Assembly: GCA_021812735.1 (NCBI GenBank)
Contig: JAKAMV010000416.1
Span: forward strand, 1 to 8,195
Source: Chloroflexota bacterium
GTDB lineage: Bacteria > Chloroflexota > Limnocylindria > Limnocylindrales > CSP1-4
DNA length: 8,195 nt
Direction: 5' to 3'
In this document: positions 1 through 5,498 of the stretch, one piece after another
Position numbering within the stretch: the stretch's first letter is position 1
Layout: the number at the start of each line of letters is the position of its first letter
The notes under the pieces: generated by a model
The model's database searches: none
The model's input: only the letters and a program-made list of their open reading frames with translations
Told to the model about the DNA's origin: nothing
Program-made: the position numbers and the translations under genes

Positions 1-2717
1 TCTAGCAGCAGCCTTGCCCGGAAGGCGCCCTCGCGGAGGGCTCGGTCCGCCCGGATCATGGCGATCTTGACGATGTCCGCGGCAGTGCCCTGGATGGGCA
101 TGTTGATCGCCATCCGCTCACCCGCCGCCCGCAGCGCCCCGTTGGGCGAGGTCAGCTCCGGGATCCGCCGCCGCCGGCCGAGGAGCGTGGACACGTACCC
201 CTGGTCCTTGGCCGTCTCGCGGATGTGGACCATGTACTTGCTGATGCCGTTGTAGGCGTCGAAGTAGCTCTTGATGAACTCCTGGGCCTCCTCGCGGCTG
301 ATGCCCGCCCGCGAGGAGAGCCCGAAGTCGCTCATCCCGTAGGCGAGCCCGAAGTTGACCATCTTGGCCATCGAGCGCTCGTCGGCCGTGACCTCGGCCG
401 GGTCCTTGTGGAGCACACGGGCGGCCGTCTCCCGGTGGATGTCGGCCTCGCGCGCGAACGCGTCGGCGAGGTGCGGGTCGCCGGACACGTGGGCGATCAC
501 GCGCAGCTCGATCTGGCTGTAGTCCGCCGCGACGAGCGTGGTGTCGGGCGATCCGGCCACGAACGCGTGGCGGATGCGCCGGCCGAGGGGCGTCCGGATG
601 GGGATGTTCTGCAGGTTCGGGTCCGACGAGGAGAGCCGACCCGTCGCTGCCACAGCCTGATGGAACAGTGTATGGAGCCGCCCGTCGGGGCCGATCAGGC
701 TCGGCAGCGCTTCGACATAGGTGGAGCGCAGCTTGGTGTAGACCCGCCAGTCAAGGATCGGGGCGATGACCGGGTGGACGCCGCGCAGCTCCTCGAGCAC
801 GGTGGCGTCGGTCGAGTAGCCGGTCTTGGTCTTCCGCCCGTGCGGCAGCCGCAGCTCCTCGAACAGGACCTCGCCCAGCTGCTTGGGCGAGCCGATCGTG
901 AACTGGTGGCCAACGGCCGCGTAGATCTCGGCCTCGAGCCGCTCGATCTCGGCCGCGAACTCGCGCTCGAGCTGCGCCAGTGCGTCGCGGTCGATCGCGA
1001 CGCCCACCGCCTCCATGCGGGCGAGGATCGGGATCAGCGGCAGCTCGATCTCGGTGAACAGCCGCTCGACGCCCTCGTCCTTGAGGGCCAGCTCCAGCGA
1101 CGGCCGAACCGCCAGCGCGGCCAGTGCCTCCAGCCCGGCGACCGCTGTGGGTGGCAGGGCGGCTGCGGTCGGGGGCAGGATGAGGTCGAGCCGCTCCGCC
1201 ACGACGTCCGCGATCTTCTGGGCGCGCAGCGCGGCGTTCACCAGATAAGCTGCGATCTGGGTGTCGAAGGCGACGGGCGTGGCAGGCGCGTCGAGGTCCT
1301 CGCCGAAGCGGGCCGTGAGCACCGGCTTCGCCTCGTGTCCCACGAGCGGCACGCCGATCGCCTCGACCAGCCGGCGGAGCGCGAGCGAGGCGTCGGGTCC
1401 GTCCGCCGCGACCACCCGACCGTCGTTGCCCGCGACCGCGAGCGAGAGCGGGACGCCGGCCAGCGGACGAGCGTCGGCGGCGACGAGCGCGATGCCGACC
1501 GAGGCCAGGCCGCGCAGCCACGGCTCCAGCCCGGCCACGCCGGCCGCCGCCACCACGCCGATGCGGCCCGGGTCGACAATGGCTGCCGCGAGGGCGCCCG
1601 CCAGGTCGCCGATTGCGCTCGCGAGGGCCTCGGCGCGCGCTTCGGCCGCCGGCGAGGCGCCCGCGATGCTGCCGTGGGCGGCGCCCGTCGAGACGGCGTC
1701 GAAGTCGAGCGAGAGCTGGAGGTCGCCCGGATCGGCACGGCGCGAGCCCGCCCCCACGCTGCCCCGCGCGTTGGCGGCGGTGGCCGCCGGCGCGCCCTCG
1801 CGCGCCTCGCGCAGCCGCCGCACCGCCTCCTCGGGACGCTCCCCGACGAGCGGCGGCAGCCGGTCGATCAGGGTGCGGAACTCCAGCTCGCGGAACAACC
1901 GGACCACCGTGTCCCGATCGTAGTCCCCCACCCGGCCGAGTTCGGGGTTGAACGTCACGTCAACATCCCGGACGAGGCGCATCAGCTCGCGGCTCTCGAA
2001 TACCGATGCGCGGTGCTCGGCGAGCAGCGGCTGGAGCTTGACAGGCGCCACCTGATCGAGGTTCTGGTAGAGATTGTCGAGGGTCTCCCAGGTGGCGATC
2101 AGCTTGGCGGCCGTCTTCTCGCCCACGCCCGGGATGCCGGGGATGTTGTCGGTTGGATCGCCCTTGAGCGCCTTGAAGTCGAGCATCTGGTCCGGGCGGA
2201 GGCCCCAGCGCTCGTCCACCCGGGCGAGATCGTAGGTGACGGTGTTCGACGCGCCGCCGCGCAGCGAGACCGTCAGGCGCGTGTGCTCGTCCACGAGTTG
2301 GAGCATGTCCAGATCGCCGGTCAGGATCGTCACCTCCATGCCGTCGGCCACGGCCTGGCCGGTCAGGGTGGCGATCACGTCGTCGGCCTCGAAGCCCTCG
2401 CGCTCGTAGACGGGGATGCCCAGCGCCGCCACGACCTCGCGGACCTTGGGGATCTGGTCGCGCATGTCGTCGGGCATGCGCGTGCGCGTGGCCTTGTACT
2501 CGGCGTAAAGATCGTGGCGGAAGGTGGGCTTGGGCAGGTCGAAGGCCACCGCGAGCCGGTCGGGCCTCGTGTCCTGGACCGCTCGCAGCACGATGTTCGT
2601 GAAGCCGAACACCGCGGTCACGAGCTCGCCCTTCGAGGTGGTGAGCGGCTGGTCGATCAGGGCGAAGTAGCCGCGGTAGATCAGGCCGTTGCCGTCGAGC
2701 AGCAGGAGGCGGTCCAT
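1..2717 (-). CDS. polA: DNA polymerase I, 5'-3' exonuclease plus polymerase, C-terminus cut by window edge
   Basis: Family A DNA polymerase that removes RNA primers and fills gaps in lagging-strand synthesis and excision repair. 905 residues are visible. The N-terminal 5' nuclease has LLLLDGNGLIYRGYFAL (4-20), GFEADD (108-113) and the helix-hairpin-helix DPTDNIPGIPGVGEKT (187-202). An Ala/Gly-rich stretch (about 305-365) leads to a 3'-5' exonuclease-like domain in which the E. coli Exo I, II and III acidic residues are not recognisable; the Exo II region reads GHEAKPVLT. Proofreading is therefore probably absent, as in Taq and Bst enzymes. The polymerase domain has motif A DYSQIELR (Asp732) and motif B RSMAKMVNFGLAYG (Lys785, Phe789, Tyr793). 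The Phe at the 'F762' position predicts discrimination against dideoxynucleotides. The visible part stops just before motif C (VHDE), so about 45-50 residues are missing. The ATG at 2717 fits the family N-terminus exactly. There is no Shine-Dalgarno sequence. Confidence 0.97.
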   Translation of the reverse strand, partial: MDRLLLLDGNGLIYRGYFALIDQPLTTSKGELVTAVFGFTNIVLRAVQDTRPDRLAVAFDLPKPTFRHDLYAEYKATRTRMPDDMRDQIPKVREVVAALGIPVYEREGFEADDVIATLTGQAVADGMEVTILTGDLDMLQLVDEHTRLTVSLRGGASNTVTYDLARVDERWGLRPDQMLDFKALKGDPTDNIPGIPGVGEKTAAKLIATWETLDNLYQNLDQVAPVKLQPLLAEHRASVFESRELMRLVRDVDVTFNPELGRVGDYDRDTVVRLFRELEFRTLIDRLPPLVGERPEEAVRRLREAREGAPAATAANARGSVGAGSRRADPGDLQLSLDFDAVSTGAAHGSIAGASPAAEARAEALASAIGDLAGALAAAIVDPGRIGVVAAAGVAGLEPWLRGLASVGIALVAADARPLAGVPLSLAVAGNDGRVVAADGPDASLALRRLVEAIGVPLVGHEAKPVLTARFGEDLDAPATPVAFDTQIAAYLVNAALRAQKIADVVAERLDLILPPTAAALPPTAVAGLEALAALAVRPSLELALKDEGVERLFTEIELPLIPILARMEAVGVAIDRDALAQLEREFAAEIERLEAEIYAAVGHQFTIGSPKQLGEVLFEELRLPHGRKTKTGYSTDATVLEELRGVHPVIAPILDWRVYTKLRSTYVEALPSLIGPDGRLHTLFHQAVAATGRLSSSDPNLQNIPIRTPLGRRIRHAFVAGSPDTTLVAADYSQIELRVIAHVSGDPHLADAFAREADIHRETAARVLHKDPAEVTADERSMAKMVNFGLAYGMSDFGLSSRAGISREEAQEFIKSYFDAYNGISKYMVHIRETAKDQGYVSTLLGRRRRIPELTSPNGALRAAGERMAINMPIQGTAADIVKIAMIRADRALREGAFRARLLL

Positions 2718-2724
2718 CGCCCGA

Positions 2725-2730
2725 AGTGTA
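2725..2730 (-). promoter_or_regulatory. Candidate -10 element for leaderless polA transcription
   Basis: Read on the minus strand the hexamer is TACACT, a TANNNT match, followed by seven bases and then the polA ATG. This spacing would put the transcription start at or within a base of the start codon, giving a leaderless mRNA, and agrees with the lack of a Shine-Dalgarno sequence. No convincing -35 hexamer is seen. Inference from motif and spacing only. Confidence 0.35.
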
Positions 2731-2847
2731 CGCGGCGGGGTCACGCGGGCGACCGGGCGTCCGCCGGCCCGGCCCCGGCGGCGGCGCCCTGGCGGGTCAG
2801 CTCGGCCTCGCCGTGAGCGCGTCCAATATCGCGACGAACCCGGCCCG

Positions 2848-3147
2848 TCAGGCGCGGCGGCCTTCGGCCACGAGGGCTGAGAACGGGCGAGACCCGAAGG
2901 CGTCAGCGGGTATGTCGCGCCTCACGACCAGTCGTGTCCGGCAGTTCGCGAGTCGCAGCACCATCTCGCCAGCCATGCAGCAGCACAGGCCGAAGAACGC
3001 GGTGTCGAGGCGCCCGACCTCGAGCGCCTCGGTCTGGGCCCGCCCTCGAAGGTCGCCGACAGCATGTCGTTCAGCAAGCTCGCCCACCGCCGACCCCTTG
3101 CCGCGCCCGACCAGGACCCACGTGTTCCCGGCCACCCCGATCCGCAT
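2848..3147 (-). CDS. Doubtful small ORF, unrecognised product (99 aa)
   Basis: A 99-residue minus-strand frame lies in the spacer upstream of polA, in the same orientation as polA. It begins MRIGVAGNTWVLVGRGKG and contains a short hydrophobic, Cys-rich patch FFGLCCCMAGEMVLRLA. I do not recognise the family. In its favour: fairly high G/C in third positions, and a more protein-like composition than the Arg/Ser/Pro-rich readings of the other frames. Against it: no clear Shine-Dalgarno sequence, no -10 at leaderless spacing, and the same frame stays open upstream (to about 3501) without a natural start. It could be a real small gene, the remnant of a decayed one, or chance in GC-rich DNA. If real it could be transcribed ahead of polA. 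Confidence 0.25.
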   Translation of the reverse strand: MRIGVAGNTWVLVGRGKGSAVGELAERHAVGDLRGRAQTEALEVGRLDTAFFGLCCCMAGEMVLRLANCRTRLVVRRDIPADAFGSRPFSALVAEGRRA

Positions 3148-3331
3148 GGCGCCTGCGCCGCGCACCCCCACCCGGAGCGTCGCGACCGGACAGCCTGCCC
3201 ATGGGAACGCGCCGCGGCTGTGCGATGGCGCGGGTGCCGAGCCGCCACTCCGGGCGCGAACCCTCCGCACCACCGCCACGGCCGGTGTTACGGCTCCAGG
3301 ACGGAGGGTCCCCCGCACGGCCACCCCGCCA

Positions 3332-3390
3332 ATACCGACACCAGCGGTATCACGGCCCGGAGGACGCGATATCACCGGTCCGGGCGGTAT
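3332..3390. repeat. Cluster of ATACCG/CGGTAT inverted repeats and TATCAC direct repeats
   Basis: ATACCG (3332-3337) and CGGTAT (3345-3350) form a 6-bp inverted repeat with a 7-base spacer. CGGTAT recurs at 3385-3390. The stretch around 3328-3338 (CCGCCAATACC) also mirrors 3387-3395 (GTATTGCGG) with a one-base bulge. TATCACGGCCCGG (3348) recurs imperfectly as TATCACCGGTCCGG (3370), 22 bp apart, which is about two helical turns. The arrangement looks like an operator region for the kinase gene, about 100-160 bp upstream of its start. The repeats are seen directly; the function is inferred. Confidence 0.4.
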
Positions 3391-3391
3391 T

Positions 3392-3422
3392 GCGGAACGG
3401 CGCGGAACGGCGCGGAACGGCG
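3392..3422 (+). repeat. 10-bp tandem repeat, about three copies
   Basis: GCGGAACGGC is repeated three times in tandem with no mismatch, plus one extra base, in the spacer before the phosphofructokinase gene. The unit length is close to one helical turn. It could be a protein-binding array or simple replication slippage; nothing in the sequence decides. Confidence 0.8.
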
Positions 3423-3479
3423 CCCGGGCCGCTCGCGTCAGCGCGGGCCGCCGGGGCCGCCCAGGCAGCGCGGGCCGCG

Positions 3480-3485
3480 TAGCAT
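3480..3485 (+). promoter_or_regulatory. Candidate -10 element for leaderless phosphofructokinase transcription
   Basis: TAGCAT matches TANNNT and sits at -12 to -7 if transcription begins at the A of the ATG at 3492. That is the classical spacing of leaderless promoters in actinobacteria and similar high-GC bacteria. No purine-rich Shine-Dalgarno sequence precedes the gene. The last base of the hexamer is also the first base of the palindrome at 3485-3500. Confidence 0.4.
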
Positions 3486-3500
3486 GTGGCCATGGCCACA
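3485..3500. repeat. Perfect 16-bp palindrome over the phosphofructokinase start codon
   Basis: TGTGGCCATGGCCACA is its own reverse complement and is centred on the ATG at 3492. In DNA it could be a dimeric repressor site covering the -10 edge and the transcription start. If a longer mRNA exists, it could fold as a 6-bp stem with CATG, the start codon, in the loop. Part of the symmetry may be forced by the coding sequence (Met-Ala-Thr), so function is only a suggestion. Confidence 0.5.
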
Positions 3501-4616
3501 CGACGCGTCGGGGTCCTGACCGCCGGCGGCGACAGCCCCGGCCTCAACGCCACCATCCGCGGCTTCGGCAAGGCGGCGATCGGCACCCACGGCTTCGAGG
3601 TCGTGGGGTTTCGCGACGGGTTCCGCGGCCTCGCCGAGGACCGCCGGGTCAAGCTGGACAAGCGCGCGCTCGCGGGCATCCTCACGGTCGGCGGCACCAT
3701 TCTCGGCACCAGCCGCGACAAGCCGCACCGGATGCTGGTCGACGGCGAGGCGCGCGACATGACGGGCGCGATCCTCGAGGTCTGCAAGCGCAACGAGCTC
3801 GAGGGCGTGGTGTGCCTGGGCGGCGGCGGCACCGCGAAGAACGCGCTGCGCCTCTGGAAGGCCGGCCTCAACGTCCTCACCCTGCCCAAGACGATCGACA
3901 ATGACGTCGCCGGGACCGACGCCACGTTCGGCTTCGCAACGGCGCTCGAGATCGCCACCGAGGCCATCGACCGGCTGCACTCGACCGCGCACAGCCACCA
4001 CCGCGTGATCGTGGCCGAGGTGATGGGCCACCGGGCGGGCTGGCTGGCGCTGGGCGCCGGTCTCGCGGGCGGCGCCGACGTGATCCTGATCCCCGAGATC
4101 CCGTACCGGGTCAACAAGATCGCCGCGGCCATCAAGGACCGCGTCCGCAAGGGATCGGGGTTCAGCATCGTGGCGGTGGCCGAGGGCGCCCGCAACGTCG
4201 AGGACGCCCGCGCACTCAGCACGGCCGAGGGGCGGCTCGCGCGCGCGAAGGACCCCGCCGCTCGCGAGGCGATCAAGGCCGAGCTCGCCAGCCTCGAGCT
4301 CCAGCACCAGGGCAACACGCTGCGGCTCGCGCAGCAGCTCGAGCAGCTCACCGGCCTCGAGTCGCGCGTGTCGATCCTCGGCTACGTGCAGCGGGGCGGC
4401 ACGCCATCGGGCGCGGACCGTCTGCTCGCCACCCGGCTCGGCACGGCTGCGGCAGACTTCGTCGCCGAGGGCACGTACGGGATCATGGTCGCCGCGCACG
4501 GCGATGGCGTGGCGGCGGTGCCACTCGAGGACGTCGCCGACCGGCGCAACATCGTGCCGCGCCACCACCCGTGGATCACCGCGGCGCGCCACACGGGCAC
4601 CTGCCTCGGCGACTGA
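3492..4616 (+). CDS. pfk: 6-phosphofructokinase, long group III-like form with mixed ATP/PPi signature
   Basis: Phosphorylates fructose 6-phosphate to fructose 1,6-bisphosphate in glycolysis (reversible if PPi is used); cytoplasmic. 374 residues, longer than the 320 of E. coli PfkA. It has the nucleotide loop [12 protein letters not shown] (9-20), PKTIDND with catalytic Asp136 and Asp138 (132-138), [10 protein letters not shown] (175-184), PEIPY (201-205) and [13 protein letters not shown] (298-310). The loop that is GGDGS in E. coli is GGGGT (110-114): the Mg-binding Asp103 equivalent is Gly, the Gly104 equivalent is kept (ATP type), and the Gly124 equivalent is Lys133 (PPi type). A Tyr (298) replaces the usual His before QRGG. 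A charged segment (about 233-290) is typical of the long clade. The phosphoryl donor cannot be called safely. The start was chosen at the ATG preceded by a -10 at leaderless spacing; GTG 3486 in frame is the alternative. Confidence 0.93.
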   Translation: MATRRVGVLTAGGDSPGLNATIRGFGKAAIGTHGFEVVGFRDGFRGLAEDRRVKLDKRALAGILTVGGTILGTSRDKPHRMLVDGEARDMTGAILEVCKRNELEGVVCLGGGGTAKNALRLWKAGLNVLTLPKTIDNDVAGTDATFGFATALEIATEAIDRLHSTAHSHHRVIVAEVMGHRAGWLALGAGLAGGADVILIPEIPYRVNKIAAAIKDRVRKGSGFSIVAVAEGARNVEDARALSTAEGRLARAKDPAAREAIKAELASLELQHQGNTLRLAQQLEQLTGLESRVSILGYVQRGGTPSGADRLLATRLGTAAADFVAEGTYGIMVAAHGDGVAAVPLEDVADRRNIVPRHHPWITAARHTGTCLGD

Positions 4617-4645
4617 CGCGGTCGGCCAGGCCAGCCGCGGGTGCC

Positions 4646-4810
4646 TCAACCGCCCCGGACCAGGACGGCGTGGCCCCCAGCCGCCGGCTGTTGCGGCCAG
4701 CGACCCAACGGTGCGCTGAACGCACATCCGTCGCCCGTCCCGCAGCATTCGTGCGCCACCGGGCCCGCAGCGCCGCAGTGGGTGCACCGGTGCTTCGCTC
4801 GACGATCCAT
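4646..4810 (-). CDS. Doubtful Cys-rich mini-ORF with zinc-ribbon-like spacing (54 aa)
   Basis: A 54-residue minus-strand frame starts MDRRAKHRCTHCGAAG and continues with PVAHECCGTGDGC. A C-x2-C pair is followed by further cysteines, which recalls a zinc ribbon, but the second C-x2-C knuckle is not intact (CC and a separate Cys). The frame remains open upstream to an ATG at 4939 (97 aa total). No Shine-Dalgarno sequence is obvious and the family is not recognised. It spans the left arm of the inverted repeat and most of the bracketed segment, so the Cys pattern may be chance. Listed only because Cys is otherwise rare in this GC-rich window. Confidence 0.15.
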   Translation of the reverse strand: MDRRAKHRCTHCGAAGPVAHECCGTGDGCAFSAPLGRWPQQPAAGGHAVLVRGG

Positions 4811-4842
4811 GTGGGCGCCCGGCGCACCGTTGAGTCGCTGGC
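4696..4842. repeat. 147-bp segment bounded by 21-bp inverted repeats (20 of 21 matching)
   Basis: The left arm (4696-4716) begins GCCAGCGAC and ends CAACGGTGCGC. The right arm (4822-4842) is its reverse complement with one mismatch (C at left-arm position 10 corresponds to T). Outside the arms, weaker complementarity continues for about ten bases with mismatches. The bracketed 105 bp hold no convincing gene. No target-site duplication is visible next to the arms. Possibilities are a MITE-like element or IS remnant, a structured RNA with a long closing stem, or paired protein-binding sites. The repeat is seen directly; its function is unknown. Confidence 0.75.
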
Positions 4843-4986
4843 TGAAAGAGGCACTGAGCCGCCGATTGCGACGCCGACCCAACCCGCACGGCACGCGCAC
4901 ATCTTCTGCACATCCCGCTGCGAGGCTGATCTCCATCAAGCACCGCGGTCCCCGAGGGCCGCCAAACGATTGGAGTTCACAAGCTC

Positions 4987-5430
4987 ATGCGTGGGTTCCT
5001 CGCCTTCCTGTTCCTCGCCCTCGTCGCGCTCGGCGCCGGGGTCGTGGGCTACAACCTCGGCGTCTCGCAGGCGGTGACCACGACAGCGGCCGGCGGCGGC
5101 GCGGCCGTCGTGTACGCCGGCCCGCACTTCGCCTGGTTCTGGTTCTTCCCCTTCGGGCTCCTCCTCTTCCCGCTGTTCCTCATCGCCTTCTTCGGCTTCC
5201 TCGGGTTCGTGTTCGGCCCGCGACGCCGGTTCGGGCACGGCGGCTGGGGTCGCCACGACGACGGCTTCGGCCCGATGGGTTTCGGCCCGATGGGCGGGGG
5301 CTGGGACCCCCGGCGCCAGTGGATCGCCGAGCAGCACCACCGCCTGCACGAGGAGGAGGCCCGCAGCGCCTCGGCCCCGGGCACGGCCACCGGCGCCCCC
5401 AACCAGTCGGACGGCCCCACGGCCGGCTGA
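4987..5430 (+). CDS. Small two-helix membrane protein with Gly/His-rich tail, linked to a two-component system
   Basis: 147 residues of unknown function. Residues 3-24 are hydrophobic and could be a membrane helix or an uncleaved signal anchor. Residues 25-46 form a short Thr/Ala/Gly segment. Residues 47-77 are a long aromatic hydrophobic stretch (FWFFPFGLLLFPLFLIAFFG and following). The tail is polar: RRRFGHGGWGRHDD, a doubled FGPMG, then DPRRQWIAEQHHRLHEEE (107-124) and a low-complexity Ala/Gly/Pro end. The basic RRR after the second helix suggests that both ends are cytoplasmic. Similar Gly/Trp-rich small membrane proteins often precede OmpR-type regulators in high-GC bacteria (recalled, not searched). 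The response regulator starts 68 bp downstream. It may be an accessory sensor or inhibitor of the kinase, or a target of the system. His-rich parts could bind metal. ATG 4987 is preceded at 11 bases by GGAG. Confidence 0.85.
   Translation: MRGFLAFLFLALVALGAGVVGYNLGVSQAVTTTAAGGGAAVVYAGPHFAWFWFFPFGLLLFPLFLIAFFGFLGFVFGPRRRFGHGGWGRHDDGFGPMGFGPMGGGWDPRRQWIAEQHHRLHEEEARSASAPGTATGAPNQSDGPTAG
5266..5294 (+). repeat. In-frame 15-bp tandem duplication (FGPMG twice)
   Basis: TTCGGCCCGATGGGT at 5266-5280 is followed directly by the same sequence with only the last base changed (5281-5295). It encodes FGPMG-FGPMG in the Gly-rich tail of the small membrane protein. This is most simply a slippage duplication in a flexible tail. 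Confidence 0.8.
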
Positions 5431-5448
5431 CCTCCTCCCCTTCCCAAG

Positions 5449-5480
5449 CGACGCCGGGCGGGTATCCTCGCCCGGCGTCG
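5449..5480 (+). terminator. Perfect 12-bp inverted repeat with 8-base loop between membrane protein and regulator genes
   Basis: CGACGCCGGGCG (5449-5460) pairs perfectly with CGCCCGGCGTCG (5469-5480) around the loop GGTATCCT. The RNA hairpin would be very stable. It begins 18 bases after the upstream stop codon, the position of a terminator or attenuator, but only a poor T-run follows (ACGTCTTCTG), so classical intrinsic termination is doubtful. Alternatively it is an operator, because the loop contains a -10-like hexamer. Repeat certain, role inferred. Confidence 0.5.
5463..5468 (+). promoter_or_regulatory. Candidate -10 hexamer for the regulator gene, inside the hairpin loop
   Basis: TATCCT is a TANNNT match in the loop of the 12-bp inverted repeat. 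It would give a transcript starting near 5475 with a short leader before the regulator ATG at 5499. If used, RNA polymerase and any dimeric protein bound to the repeat arms would compete for the same DNA, for example the regulator acting on its own promoter. No -35 hexamer is evident. Confidence 0.25.
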
Positions 5481-5489
5481 ACGTCTTCT

Positions 5490-5494
5490 GGGAG
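5490..5494 (+). promoter_or_regulatory. Shine-Dalgarno sequence of the response regulator gene
   Basis: GGGAG lies four bases before the ATG at 5499. The spacing is slightly short but supports this start over any start further upstream in the same open frame, and the protein then begins exactly like other receiver domains (MRTILVVEDE). Confidence 0.6.
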
Positions 5495-5498
5495 CTCC

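Larger units (their letters stand above)
3148..3479. other. Intergenic region upstream of the phosphofructokinase gene, no supported gene
   Basis: No frame here gives a recognisable protein; all are rich in Arg, Pro, Ser and Thr, as expected for chance frames in GC-rich DNA. The right-hand third (about 3328-3422) carries clustered short inverted and direct repeats and a 10-bp tandem repeat, listed separately. These are the main candidates for control of the downstream kinase gene. The left part (3148-3327) shows nothing I can name. Confidence 0.6.
4617..4986. other. Intergenic region between the kinase gene and the signalling cluster
   Basis: No confident gene. Right after the kinase stop, CGCGG (4617-4621) can pair with CCGCG (4635-4639), a weak hairpin without a T tract, so termination here is uncertain. 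The middle is dominated by the 21-bp inverted repeat listed separately, and a perfect 10-bp palindrome GCACCGGTGC lies at 4784-4793. GGAG at 4972-4975 is a possible weak, rather distant ribosome binding site for the gene at 4987. No clear -35/-10 pair was found. Confidence 0.6.

Noticed and set aside
225..2816. Very long plus-strand open frame (863 codons) opposite polA
   Set aside because: It is the antisense shadow of polA: rich in Arg, Gly, Asp, His and Val with no domain, while the minus strand shows every polymerase I motif in order.
3486..4616. GTG at 3486 as the phosphofructokinase start
   Set aside because: Possible, adding only two residues, but ATG 3492 sits at the right distance from TAGCAT for a leaderless start. 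Kept as an alternative.
4696..4842. Transposon with target-site duplication
   Set aside because: No matching short direct repeats flank the inverted arms, and no transposase is present. Only a MITE-like or remnant status can be suggested.
3438..4943. Minus-strand 501-codon open frame opposite the phosphofructokinase gene
   Set aside because: Antisense shadow in GC-rich DNA. The plus strand gives an unmistakable, full-length phosphofructokinase.
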